This document shows positions 24,086 to 32,627 of a DNA stretch of 64,000 nucleotides, one piece after another; position 1 is the stretch's first letter, and each line of letters opens with the position of its first letter. The stretch comes from Salinispora vitiensis. Lineage in GTDB: Bacteria; Actinomycetota; Actinomycetes; Mycobacteriales; Micromonosporaceae. Under the pieces are notes generated by a model, which had not been told where the DNA came from, ran no database searches, and saw nothing but the letters and a program-made list of their open reading frames with translations. Both the position numbers and the translations under genes were made by a program. The stretch covers positions 3,312,426 through 3,376,425 of the forward strand of contig NZ_KB900388.1 in NCBI RefSeq assembly GCF_000378825.1. The letters run 5' to 3'.

Positions 24086-25713
24086 TCACATTTGACCGGG
24101 TGACCGTCCGCTACACCGAGGACGGGCCACCGCCGCTTCGCGACGTGACGCTGACCGTCGAGGAGGGGGAGTTGTGCCTGGTCGCCGGGCGTACCGGGGC
24201 CGGCAAGTCGACCCTGCTGCGGGCGATCAACGGCCTGGTGCCGCACTTCACCGGCGGTACCCTGCACGGCTCGGTCACCGTGGACGGCCGGGACACCCGC
24301 CGGCACCCGCCCCGCGACCTCGCCGACGTCGTCGGCGTCGTCGGCCAGGACCCGCTCTCCGGGTTCGTCACCGACACCGTCGAGGAGGAGCTGGCGTACG
24401 GGATGGAGCAGCTCTCCCTGCCGCCGGCGGTGATGCGCAAGCGGGTGGAGGAGACGCTGGACCTGCTCGGCATCGCCGAGCTGCGCGATCGGCCACTCCG
24501 GACCCTCTCCGGTGGGCAACAGCAACGGGTCGCCATCGGCGCCGTCCTCACCAGCCACCCCCGGGTCCTGGTGCTCGACGAGCCCACCTCCGCGCTGGAC
24601 CCCACAGCCGCCGAGGACGTACTCGCCGCGGTCACCCGGCTGGTCCACGATCTCGGCGTCACCGTGGTGCTGGCCGAGCACCGGCTCGAACGGGTCATGC
24701 AGTACGCCGACCGCCTGCTCTACCTGCCCGGCGACGGGCGGGTGGTCGACGGGCCGCCGGCGGCGGTGCTGGCCGGTGTGGAGCTGGCCCCACCCCTGGT
24801 CGAGCTGGGCCGGCTGGCCGGCTGGGACCCGCTGCCGCTGTCGGTACGCGACGCCCGCCGCCGCGCCGCCGAGCTGCGTGGTCGGCTCGGCGAGGGGGCA
24901 CCTCCCGCGCCGGCTCCCGCCCCCGACCCGACGACGGCGCTGAGCGCGCGGAAGATCGTCGTACGGTATCCGGGCACCGTGGCTGTGGCCGGCGTCGATC
25001 TCGACCTCCAGGTTGGCCAGGTCGTCGCCCTGATGGGCCGCAACGGTTCCGGAAAGTCCAGCCTGCTCTGGGCTGTGCAGGGCAGCGGCCCCCGGCAGGG
25101 CGGCGCGGTGACCGTCACCGGCGCGGCGGGGGCCGTCGACCCGAAGAGCCTGCCGGCGCACCAGGCCCGCCGGCAGGTCGGGCTGGTTCCGCAGACCCCG
25201 GGCGACCTGCTCTACCTGGAGACGGTCGACGGCGAGTGCCGTCAGGCCGACCAGGAGACCGAGGCGGCGGCCGGCACCTGCCGCGCCCTGCTGGACCAGC
25301 TCACCCCTGGTCTGCCCGGTGACCGGCACCCGCGGGACCTCTCCGAGGGGCAGCGGCTGGCGCTCGCGCTCGCGGTGCAGCTCACCGCCGCCCCGCCGGT
25401 GGTGCTGCTGGACGAGCCGACCCGCGGCCTGGACTACCTCGCCAAGCGGCAGTTCGTCGCGCTGGTGCGGGGGCTGGCCGCTGCCGGGCGTGCCGTGGTG
25501 GTGGCGACGCACGATGTGGAGCTGGTCGCGGCGCTGGCCGACCGGGTGATCGTGATGGCCGACGGTGAGATCGTGGCCGACGGCAGCACCGCGGAGGTCA
25601 TGCTCGCCTCGCCCGCCTTCGCCCCGCAGGTCGCCAAGGTGCTGGCCCCGGCGCCGTGGCTGACGGTGGATCAGGTCGCCACCGCGCTGGTGGCGGAGCG
25701 GGAGCCGGCGTGA
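24082..25713 (+). CDS. ECF transporter ATPase, two ABC domains fused in one chain
   Basis: 543 residues. First domain: Walker A GRTGAGKST, signature LSGGQQQRVAIGAVL, Walker B VLVLDEPTSALD. Second domain from about residue 290: Walker A GRNGSGKSS, a divergent signature LSEGQRLALALAVQL, Walker B VVLLDEPTRGLD. Fusion of EcfA and EcfA' is common in Actinobacteria. The Q-loop of the first domain is VGQDPLSGFV. It powers uptake through the T and S components encoded on either side. Confidence 0.93.
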   Translation: MITFDRVTVRYTEDGPPPLRDVTLTVEEGELCLVAGRTGAGKSTLLRAINGLVPHFTGGTLHGSVTVDGRDTRRHPPRDLADVVGVVGQDPLSGFVTDTVEEELAYGMEQLSLPPAVMRKRVEETLDLLGIAELRDRPLRTLSGGQQQRVAIGAVLTSHPRVLVLDEPTSALDPTAAEDVLAAVTRLVHDLGVTVVLAEHRLERVMQYADRLLYLPGDGRVVDGPPAAVLAGVELAPPLVELGRLAGWDPLPLSVRDARRRAAELRGRLGEGAPPAPAPAPDPTTALSARKIVVRYPGTVAVAGVDLDLQVGQVVALMGRNGSGKSSLLWAVQGSGPRQGGAVTVTGAAGAVDPKSLPAHQARRQVGLVPQTPGDLLYLETVDGECRQADQETEAAAGTCRALLDQLTPGLPGDRHPRDLSEGQRLALALAVQLTAAPPVVLLDEPTRGLDYLAKRQFVALVRGLAAAGRAVVVATHDVELVAALADRVIVMADGEIVADGSTAEVMLASPAFAPQVAKVLAPAPWLTVDQVATALVAEREPA

Positions 25714-26825
25714 GTGTGCTGCGGGTCGCTCCGCGCACCGCCGTGGTGCTGGTGCTCGCGTCGATCGCCGCGCTGGCCACCTTCACCTGGCCGCTCTTCG
25801 TCCCGGTGCAGCCGGAGAGCACCGCCCGCGCCGGCGAGGCGCCGCTGGTCTTCGTCGTCATGTTGCCGGTGCTGGTGGCGTTGGTGCTGGCGGAACTCAC
25901 CTCCGGTGGGATCGACAGCAAGGCCCTGGCGATGCTCGGGGTGCTCGCCGCGGTCAACGCCGCGCTGCGCCCGCTCGGTGCCGGTACCGCCGGGATCGAG
26001 ACGGTGTTCTTCCTGCTGGTCCTCGCCGGCCGGGTCTTCGGACCGGGGTTCGGCTTCCTGCTCGGCTCCACGTCGCTGTTCGCCTCCGCGTTGCTCACCG
26101 CCGGGGTTGGCCCCTGGCTGCCGTTCCAGATGCTCGCCGCCTCCTGGGTGGGGCTCGGCGCCGGCCTGCTTCCCCGCCGACCCCGCGGTCGCGCCGAGGT
26201 CGCTCTGCTGGCCGGGTACGGCGCGCTCGCCGCCTACGGCTACGGGCTGCTGATGAACCTCTGGTTTTGGCCGTTCAGCGCCGGCGCGGAGACCCAACTC
26301 TCCTACGTGGCCGGCGCGCCGGTCCTGGAGAACCTGCACCGCTTCGTCGTCTTCACCGCGGTGACCTCCACCTTCGGCTGGGACACCGGACGGGCGATCA
26401 CCACCGCCGTGCTGATCGCCCTCGCCGGCCCGGCGGTGCTCGCCGCGCTGCGCCGCGCCGCCCGCAAGGCCGCCTTCGGTGCTCCGGTAACCTTCGCCGC
26501 TCCGGTGGCCTTCGCCGCCCCCGGTCCGGGACTGTCGGCGTCGCTACCGACTTCGCTCCTGGCTCCGCAGGCGGGGAAGCCCGCCGCGGGCCAGCCCCCG
26601 GGCCGCGACGATCGCCAGCACGGGTGGGGCCAGCACCACCGCCAGCAGGGCGGGCCAGGGTACGTGCCAGCGCAGCTCGACGTTGAAGCCGACGTAGGCC
26701 GCCGCCGGCCCGATGCCGGAGATCAGGCCGAGCAGGGTTCCGGCGCCGACGATGAACCCGGCCTGGGCCGCGGCGATGCGTCGGCGGGTACGCCCGGTGG
26801 CGCCGACCGCCGCCATGGTGGCTAG
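25710..26825 (+). CDS. ECF transporter substrate-binding (S) component with long C-terminal extension
   Basis: 371 residues from GTG 25710, overlapping the ATPase stop (GTGA). About six membrane helices span residues 8-255 (VVLVLASIAALATFTW, VFFLLVLAGRVFGPGFGFLLG, LLMNLWFWPFSAG), as in S components of the CbrT/cobalamin-type uptake systems. The last 115 residues (from about AARKAAFGAP) are hydrophilic, repetitive and Gln/Gly-rich. That tail reads antisense through 282 bases of the convergent ftsX-type gene, so it is probably a stop-codon loss rather than a domain. Substrate is inferred from the riboswitch as cobalamin or a precursor. Confidence 0.85.
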   Translation: MSVLRVAPRTAVVLVLASIAALATFTWPLFVPVQPESTARAGEAPLVFVVMLPVLVALVLAELTSGGIDSKALAMLGVLAAVNAALRPLGAGTAGIETVFFLLVLAGRVFGPGFGFLLGSTSLFASALLTAGVGPWLPFQMLAASWVGLGAGLLPRRPRGRAEVALLAGYGALAAYGYGLLMNLWFWPFSAGAETQLSYVAGAPVLENLHRFVVFTAVTSTFGWDTGRAITTAVLIALAGPAVLAALRRAARKAAFGAPVTFAAPVAFAAPGPGLSASLPTSLLAPQAGKPAAGQPPGRDDRQHGWGQHHRQQGGPGYVPAQLDVEADVGRRRPDAGDQAEQGSGADDEPGLGRGDASAGTPGGADRRHGG

Positions 26826-29021
26826 GTCGGGGCGGAGTTCGGTCGCTGCCAGCCCGACCGCCACGGTGCTGGCGACCAGGGTGACCAGGACGCTCACCCC
26901 GGCCAGCAGGTAGAACATGGTGGTGCTGCGACGGGTGTCCGAGCCGAGCTCGGCGGCCGCGACGGTGGCCGGCGAGTGCGACCTACCGGCGGCGAGCTGC
27001 GCCTGCAGCAGCACCGCGTTCGCCCGGTCCAGTTCCGCATCGGTGGGTGTACGGCTCGGGTCGATAACGACCTGCCGGGGCTGGGTGTCCAGCCCGAGGC
27101 GCTGCGCGGTCGCGGGTGAGACCACCAGGCCGGGAAGCTTGGCGAAATATTCCTGTTGGGCGGCCACGACGGCCGGCAGCGAGGTGGCTGCAGCCGAGGT
27201 GGGCGCCGCCGAGCCGGGCGCCGCCGAGCTGGGCTCCGACCCGCGAGGCAGCAGGGTGACCTGACCGCTCTCCGCCAGGGCGTCGTTGAAGACCACCGCG
27301 TCGCCCTGATCCAGGGCAGCCACCTCGGCGGTGGTGGCTGCCCGGCCGGTCACCAGCCGCACGACCTCCGCCCCGCCGACGGCGATGTCGCGCTGCTCGT
27401 GGGCGCGAATGACGGTGGGATCGGTGGTGCTGTCGGAGGGGTCCCGGAACACGGTGGGATAGAAGTTAGCGGCTGTCCGCAGTGGCACGACGGCGCGGGC
27501 CGGCAGGGGCGCGGCCAGCCGCGCCAACCCGGCTGGTCCCAGCAGGTCGGCGAGCTCCGCCGGCACCAGGACCTGACCGGGCCGCGCCTCCACCTGGGTG
27601 GGGGTGGCGACGCCACGGGCCCCGCCGGCCAGCGCGAGCGCGACGCTACCGGCGACGGCGCCGAGCACCGCGGCCATCGCCGCGGCGGTGCGGAGCCGAT
27701 GCCGTACGGCGTGGCGCAGCGCCAACCGGGCCGGCATGGGCAGCACCCGTGCCAGGGGCGCGCTCACCCGTACCAGCGCGGGTGTGCACATGACGACGCC
27801 GAGCAGCAGAGCGACGCCGCCGGCGGCGAGCACGGCCGGTTGACCCTCCGGGTTGGCGGAGCCCAGCAACGCGACGGTGGCGACAGCGATCAGCCCAACG
27901 CCGGCCACCAGCGCGACCTGGTCCAGCCGGGACTGGTCCCGCTGGCCGCCCAGGGCACCGCGCAGGGGTCGCCCCCGGAGGGCGCGTGCCGGCAGCACCG
28001 CCGCCAGGACCGCCAGCAGCAGGGTGACCACCGCGGCCACCGCCACCTGCCCAGCGGGGATCGACACCTCGATCAACGGGTGGTCGGCGATGCGCTCGAT
28101 GAGCGGGCCGGCCAGGGCGAAGGTCGCCAGCCCCAGGAGCACCCCGGCGGTCGCGGAGATGGCACCGAGCAACATTCCACTGGCGACGACCACCTTGCGG
28201 ACCTGCGCAGCGGTGGCACCGGCGGCGGCCACCAACGCCAACTCCCGACGTTGCCGGGCGGCGCCGACGGTGAAGGCCGCACCGACCAGGAGCACGACCT
28301 GGGTGCCGGCGAAGCTCACCACGAGCACCGTCGCCGCCGCCTCGATCCGACGTTCCGCGGCGCTGGGGGCACTCCGTTCCCAATACGAGCTGGGCTCCGG
28401 CGGCGACCACCGGCTGCCCGGCGGCAGCTGCACCATCAGCTTGCCGCCCGCCGCAGAGAGCGGGGCATCGTCGGTTACGAGCAGCCCGGCGGCGCCCAAC
28501 GACCGGCTCCAGTCGATCAGCCCGACCACGGTGAGCTCCCGCTGCGGCATCCCGGCGGTCAGCCGGCCCCCCAACTCCAGGCCCAGCTCGTCGGCCATCG
28601 AGCGGGTCAGCGCCACCTCGGCCGGCCCGGCGGGGGCCCGGCCGGACCGGAGCACATACCGGCCCTGGTTCAGCGGGTGCTCCGGGTCGGTCGCTTCGTA
28701 GTCCGACACGCGCAGGTCATCCGGGCCGTGGACCACCGTGCGGGCCTGCGTCAACCCGAGGGTGCGGCTGCCCGACGGCAGGGTGGCCGCGATCGCGCTG
28801 TCGGCGTCTACGATCAGGTCGGCCTGGCCAAACGTGAAGGTGGCGTTCTGCGCCGAGGTGCCGCTGAGGTTGCTCCAACTCACCAGCAGGACGGTGCCGG
28901 CGTACGCGGGGACGAAGAGCATCAGCAGGATCAGCGCGCTCCGGGCCCGATGGCGCAGCGCGGAGCGCCGGGTGATGCGCAGCGCGACCCGCCATGAACC
29001 GAACCAGCCGGCGGCGCTCAC
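26544..29021 (-). CDS. FtsX-like ABC transporter permease
   Basis: 825 residues with the two-fold MacB/FtsX layout: a membrane helix near the N-terminus (ALILLMLFVPAYAGTVLLV), a large extracellular domain, a three-helix block (LLLAVLAAVLPARALR, LRTAAAMAAVLGAVAGSVAL), a second extracellular domain, and a C-terminal three-helix block (LLAGVSVLVTLVASTVAVGL and two more). It works with the ATPase that overlaps its start by ATGA. Likely exports a lipid, peptide or drug; PadR control argues for a toxic compound. The 3' end overlaps the convergent ECF S-component gene by 282 bases. Confidence 0.88.
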   Translation of the reverse strand: MSAAGWFGSWRVALRITRRSALRHRARSALILLMLFVPAYAGTVLLVSWSNLSGTSAQNATFTFGQADLIVDADSAIAATLPSGSRTLGLTQARTVVHGPDDLRVSDYEATDPEHPLNQGRYVLRSGRAPAGPAEVALTRSMADELGLELGGRLTAGMPQRELTVVGLIDWSRSLGAAGLLVTDDAPLSAAGGKLMVQLPPGSRWSPPEPSSYWERSAPSAAERRIEAAATVLVVSFAGTQVVLLVGAAFTVGAARQRRELALVAAAGATAAQVRKVVVASGMLLGAISATAGVLLGLATFALAGPLIERIADHPLIEVSIPAGQVAVAAVVTLLLAVLAAVLPARALRGRPLRGALGGQRDQSRLDQVALVAGVGLIAVATVALLGSANPEGQPAVLAAGGVALLLGVVMCTPALVRVSAPLARVLPMPARLALRHAVRHRLRTAAAMAAVLGAVAGSVALALAGGARGVATPTQVEARPGQVLVPAELADLLGPAGLARLAAPLPARAVVPLRTAANFYPTVFRDPSDSTTDPTVIRAHEQRDIAVGGAEVVRLVTGRAATTAEVAALDQGDAVVFNDALAESGQVTLLPRGSEPSSAAPGSAAPTSAAATSLPAVVAAQQEYFAKLPGLVVSPATAQRLGLDTQPRQVVIDPSRTPTDAELDRANAVLLQAQLAAGRSHSPATVAAAELGSDTRRSTTMFYLLAGVSVLVTLVASTVAVGLAATELRPDLATMAAVGATGRTRRRIAAAQAGFIVGAGTLLGLISGIGPAAAYVGFNVELRWHVPWPALLAVVLAPPVLAIVAARGLARGGLPRLRSQERSR

Positions 29022-29740
29022 GACCGCTCCGCCAGCAGGCGCCGGGCATCGTCGCGCTCCGGGGTGGCGTCCACCAGTCGCCCGTCTCGGAGGAAAACCG
29101 TGCGGTCCGCCCAGCCGGCGTACCGCGCCTCGTGCGTGACCAACACACCAGCCGCCCCGGCGTCGATCCGCGCCCGCAGAACCTGCAACACCGCGAGGCC
29201 GGTCTGCGAGTCGAGGGCACCGGTCGGCTCATCCGCCAGCACCAACCGGCGGTCGCCGACCAGGGCGCGGGCGATCGCCACCCGCTGCTGCTGCCCACCG
29301 GAGAGCTGATCGGGAAACCGGTCGGCGACCTCGGGCAGGCCCACTTCGTCCAGCGCGGCGCCAGCCGCCGCCCGCGCCGACCGCGCACTGCTGCCGCCGA
29401 GCTCCAGCGGCAGGGCGACGTTCTCCGCGGCGGTCAGGTCGGTCACCAGGTTGAAGTCCTGGAACACGTAGCCGATGCGGTCCCGGCGCAGGTGGGCCAC
29501 CGCCGTCGAGTCGAGCCCACCGAGCCCGACCCCCGCCACCTCCACCGACCCGGAGGTGGGTACCTCCAGACCGCCGGCGATGGAGAGCAGGGTGGACTTC
29601 CCCGAACCGGACGGCCCCATCACCGCGACCAGTTCACCGGCTCGAACGGTCAGGCTGACCCCGGCCAACGCCCGGACCGAGCCCTCGCCGGCCCGGTAGA
29701 CCCGTTCCACCTCGGCCAGCCGCAACACCACGTCGCTCAC
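29018..29740 (-). CDS. ABC transporter ATP-binding protein, MacB/LolD type
   Basis: 240 residues from GTG 29740. Walker A GPSGSGKST, Q-loop YVFQDFNLV, signature LSGGQQQRVAIARAL, Walker B LVLADEPTGALDS, H-loop VLVTHEARYA. All are characteristic of ATPases that pair with FtsX-like permeases. The start overlaps the stop of the PadR gene by GTGA, and its own stop overlaps the permease start, giving a three-gene operon padR-ATPase-permease. Confidence 0.93.
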   Translation of the reverse strand: MSDVVLRLAEVERVYRAGEGSVRALAGVSLTVRAGELVAVMGPSGSGKSTLLSIAGGLEVPTSGSVEVAGVGLGGLDSTAVAHLRRDRIGYVFQDFNLVTDLTAAENVALPLELGGSSARSARAAAGAALDEVGLPEVADRFPDQLSGGQQQRVAIARALVGDRRLVLADEPTGALDSQTGLAVLQVLRARIDAGAAGVLVTHEARYAGWADRTVFLRDGRLVDATPERDDARRLLAERS

Positions 29741-30369
29741 CGCCGGGCCCGCCCCGACTCGGCGGTATCCGCAGCCTCGGCCGGGAACGACGCAGACTTG
29801 GACCCGGGTGCAGGTGCGGACGTGGAGGCGGAGGCGGGCCGGGTGTACCGCCGCCGCAGCACCGTCCCCTCCACATGATCGAGCCACCGGAGCTCGCCCT
29901 CGAGGGCGAAAATCAAGTGATCGAGGAACATTGACCAGGTGAGGTCAACGTCCTCGTTGGCCTGTCGGCGCAGGTCGGTGTAGTCCCGCAACTGCCGCAT
30001 CGACTCGGTGCGCTGCTGCTGCACCACGATCGTGATGTCGACGCTCGGATCCTGCGCGGCCATCGCCAACTTGATCGCCAACTCGTTGCGGGGGCGCTCC
30101 GTCTCGGTGACCGGGGTGAGGTACCAGTCGGCGAGCGCCGCCCGCCCCCGCTCGGTGAGCGCGTACAGCTCCCGCCCCTGGTCGTCCGAGCCCGCGGTGG
30201 CGACGAAGCCGTCCCGGACCAAGCGGTCCAGGGTGGTGTAGATCTGACCGACGTTCACCGCCCAACTGCCACCGGTACGGGTGTCCAGCTCCGTTCGGAG
30301 CTGGTACCCGTATTTCGGACCGTCCACGAAGAGTGCCAGTAGCCCCCACCGCACCGCGTTTCGCTGCAT
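29737..30369 (-). CDS. PadR-family transcriptional regulator
   Basis: 210 residues. The N-terminal winged helix shows the PadR pattern (VRWGLLALFVDGPKYGYQLR, GQIYTTLDRLVRDGFV, YALTERGRAALADWY). The C-terminal helical domain (about 95-175) mediates dimerisation, and the last 35 residues are Ala/Ser/Pro-rich and probably disordered. A palindrome at 30380-30403 lies 10 bases upstream, so autorepression of the exporter operon is expected. Confidence 0.92.
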   Translation of the reverse strand: MQRNAVRWGLLALFVDGPKYGYQLRTELDTRTGGSWAVNVGQIYTTLDRLVRDGFVATAGSDDQGRELYALTERGRAALADWYLTPVTETERPRNELAIKLAMAAQDPSVDITIVVQQQRTESMRQLRDYTDLRRQANEDVDLTWSMFLDHLIFALEGELRWLDHVEGTVLRRRYTRPASASTSAPAPGSKSASFPAEAADTAESGRARR

Positions 30370-30379
30370 GACGGGAACT

Positions 30380-30403
30380 TACCAGGTAACTACTTACTTG
30401 GTA
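30380..30403 (-). promoter_or_regulatory. PadR operator
   Basis: TACCAGGTAA (30380-30389) and TTACTTGGTA (30394-30403) form an inverted repeat with one mismatch and a CTAC centre. It overlaps the expected promoter of the padR-ABC operon. Confidence 0.7.
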
Positions 30404-30507
30404 TCTCCTGACGCGAGATGCGGCTCGGGTAGCTGGTTACCGAAAGGTTCTTGGGGTTCGGAAAAGTGCCTTCTTCCCTGCATGCGATCGGTTTCCTATG
30501 GTGTTCT

Positions 30508-30524
30508 AGTAACCGAAAGAGAGC
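30508..30524 (+). promoter_or_regulatory. shared motif before the ridA-like gene
   Basis: AGTAACCGAAAGAGAGC matches AGTAACCACAAGAGAGC at 31369-31385 in 15 of 17 positions. One lies upstream of the ridA-like gene, the other at the start of the hxlR-type gene. Candidate HxlR operator. Confidence 0.5.
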
Positions 30525-30543
30525 GAAGAAGGAGGCGGTCACC

Positions 30544-30951
30544 ATGGCCGTAACCCTGGTCAACCCGAGCGGACTTCCCGTGGTCGACGTGTACCGGCAG
30601 GTGTCGGTGGCGACCGGTTCCAAGCTGATTCACGTCGCTGGGCAGGTCGCCTGGGATGCGGACGGCAATACGATCGGCGAAGGCGACCTGGCCGCTCAGG
30701 TCGAGCAGTGCTACCTCAACGTCGGTACCGCACTGGCTGGCGTCGGGGCGTCCTTCGCCGACGTGGTGAAGCTGACCGTGCATGTCGTCGACTGGACCCC
30801 GGACCGGATGCCGGAGCTGCTCGAGGGCATCGCGCGGGCGTCGGCCAAGCTGGGCACCACCCCCATAGCTCCGGCCTCACTGTTCGGGGCCGCGGCGTTG
30901 GACGTTCCCGAACATCTGGTCGAGGTTGAGGCGACCGCCGTCCTCGACTGA
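30544..30951 (+). CDS. RidA (YjgF/UK114) family protein
   Basis: 135 residues with RidA landmarks: KLIHVAGQVAWDADGNTIGE, a central helix, FADVVKLTVHVVDWTPD and the C-terminal VEVEATAVLD. Family members hydrolyse reactive enamines and imines; related subgroups act on other small compounds. The usual catalytic Arg environment near the C-terminus is not obvious here, so this may be a non-deaminase subgroup. Shine-Dalgarno AAGGAGGCGG. The stop abuts the stop of the convergent hxlR gene without a gap (TGATCA). Confidence 0.88.
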   Translation: MAVTLVNPSGLPVVDVYRQVSVATGSKLIHVAGQVAWDADGNTIGEGDLAAQVEQCYLNVGTALAGVGASFADVVKLTVHVVDWTPDRMPELLEGIARASAKLGTTPIAPASLFGAAALDVPEHLVEVEATAVLD

Positions 30952-31359
30952 TCACGCCTGCGAGGCGTCGAAGCGGCGCCGCGACGACTCGATGTGGCTG
31001 AAGTGGCGCTGAGTCCAGCCGCACATGCCGTCGACGACGCTCCGTAGCGCCTCACCCGCCCCGGTAAGGGTGTACTCGACCCGGGGCGGGATGGTGGGAT
31101 ACACGGTTCGCTCGACCAGGCCGTTGCGTTCCAGCATCCGCAGGTTCTGGGTGAGCATCTTGTGGCTGATGCCGCCGACCTCGTCGCGTAGCTCCCCGAA
31201 GCGCATGGTGCGCTGCCCGAGGAACTCGATGATCAGGAATGCCCACTTGTTGGCCACGTCGGAGAAGATCTCTCGTGCCAGCGAGTCGGCACGCGCCAGA
31301 TCGGTGTCTGGCAGCAGTTCGCTCGCCTCGTGTCCGTTACCCATCCACTTACTCTCCAT
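30952..31359 (-). CDS. HxlR-family transcriptional regulator
   Basis: 135 residues from the ATG at 31359 (TGAGGATCTG upstream; an earlier ATG at 31377 lacks a site). HxlR winged helix: IFSDVANKWAFLIIEFLG, MRFGELRDEVGGISHKMLT, then LERNGLVERTVYPTIPPRVE and the YTLTGAGEALR end. It is convergent with the ridA-like gene and shares a 17-base motif with its promoter, suggesting it controls that gene as well as its own. Confidence 0.9.
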   Translation of the reverse strand: MESKWMGNGHEASELLPDTDLARADSLAREIFSDVANKWAFLIIEFLGQRTMRFGELRDEVGGISHKMLTQNLRMLERNGLVERTVYPTIPPRVEYTLTGAGEALRSVVDGMCGWTQRHFSHIESSRRRFDASQA

Positions 31360-31368
31360 CAGATCCTC

Positions 31369-31385
31369 AGTAACCACAAGAGAGC
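31369..31385 (-). promoter_or_regulatory. shared motif at the hxlR start
   Basis: AGTAACCACAAGAGAGC, on the plus strand immediately upstream of the minus-strand hxlR start. It is the counterpart of the site at 30508-30524. Confidence 0.5.
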
Positions 31386-31481
31386 ACTGACGAAACGGGG
31401 GCAGGAGGCGGCGGCGATCAGCACCTGCCCGTGGACCGCTCCGTAAACCGGTGCCGGCGAGGTGGCGGCTTCAACGCCCGC

Positions 31482-32627
31482 TCAGCTCCGCGGTTGCGAG
31501 TTGAGTCGGGCAGCCTGCCGCATGAGATGGTCACGCTCGGGGAGGCTCGGCGCCGAGCGGGCAGCCTCGGCGTAGCGCCGGGCCGCGGTCACCGGGTCGC
31601 CCGCCCGCTCGTGCAGGTACGCCGCGACGGCGGCGTACCGGGGCAGGGCGGGGTCAAGCCCCGCCAGGGCGGCCAGGCCGGTCCGCGGGCCGTCGGCCTC
31701 CCCGAGCGCGACCGCCCGATTGAGCCGGGCCACCGGGCTGTCGGTGCGGCGCACCAGCTCGTCGTACCACTCGACGATCTGCCGCCAGTCGGTCTCCTCG
31801 ACCGTCCGGGCGTCGGCGTGCAGTGCGGCGATGGCGGCCTGGGTCTGAAACTCCCCCAGCCGGTCGCGGGCCAGGGCTTGCTGGAGCACCTCGACCCCCT
31901 CGGCGATCAGGTGACGGTCCCACCGGCTGCGGTCCTGCTCCGCCAGGGGCACCAGCCGGCCGTCCGGGCTGGTGCGCGCCGGACGCCGCGCGTGGTGCAG
32001 CAGCATCAGCGCCAGCAGGCCCGCCACCTCCTCGTCGTCGATCCGGGCGGCTAGTTGACGAGTGAGCCGGATCGCTTCGGCGGCCAGGTCGACATCCCCG
32101 GAATAGCCCTCGTTGAAGACCAGATAGAGCACGCGCAACACCGTGGCGACAGCACCGGGCTGGTTGAGGCGGACACCCGAGACCGTCCGCTTGGCCCGGC
32201 TGATCCGCTGGGCCATCGTCGCCTCCGGCACGAGGTAGGCCCGCGCGATCTGACGCGTCGTCAGACCACCGACCGCGCGCAGCGTGAGCGCGACGGACGA
32301 GGCCGGCGTCAGGCAGGGGTGCGCGCAGAGAAAATAGAGCTGCAACGTGTCGTCCACCGCCTCGACCGGCCCGGGTACGGGCTCGCCCTCGACGCGTACC
32401 TCGCGCCGCCGCCGGGAGGTGTCGGCGCGGGCGGCGTCGAGGAACCTGCGCCAGGCCACGGTGATCAACCAACCCCGGGGGTCCCGCGGCGGATTCGCCG
32501 GCCATCCGCGCACCGCGTCGACCAGGGCGTCCTGCACGGCATCCTCGGCCGACGCGAAGTCCGCACCGCGCCGGACGAGAACCCCGATCACCGCTGGTAC
32601 GAGGTCCCGCAGCAGTTCCCCGTTCAC
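31482..32627 (-). CDS. ECF42-type sigma factor with C-terminal helical extension
   Basis: 381 residues from GTG 32627. Sigma region 2 (DFASAEDAVQDALVDAVRGW) and region 4 (VALTLRAVGGLTTRQIARAYL, then TMAQRISRAKRT) occupy the first 180. The rest is a long TPR-like helical domain (LLALMLLHHARRPARTSPDG, RLNRAVALGEADGPRTGLAAL). This architecture plus overlap (GTGA) with a DGPF-domain gene identifies the ECF42 group, which is controlled by its C-terminal extension rather than a classical anti-sigma. Targets are usually the DGPF genes themselves. Confidence 0.9.
   Translation of the reverse strand: MNGELLRDLVPAVIGVLVRRGADFASAEDAVQDALVDAVRGWPANPPRDPRGWLITVAWRRFLDAARADTSRRRREVRVEGEPVPGPVEAVDDTLQLYFLCAHPCLTPASSVALTLRAVGGLTTRQIARAYLVPEATMAQRISRAKRTVSGVRLNQPGAVATVLRVLYLVFNEGYSGDVDLAAEAIRLTRQLAARIDDEEVAGLLALMLLHHARRPARTSPDGRLVPLAEQDRSRWDRHLIAEGVEVLQQALARDRLGEFQTQAAIAALHADARTVEETDWRQIVEWYDELVRRTDSPVARLNRAVALGEADGPRTGLAALAGLDPALPRYAAVAAYLHERAGDPVTAARRYAEAARSAPSLPERDHLMRQAARLNSQPRS

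Noticed and set aside
26544..28997. Long plus-strand reading frames opposite the FtsX-type gene
   Set aside because: The high GC opens antisense frames; their proteins are Gly/Arg-rich with no domain, while the minus strand has clear motifs.
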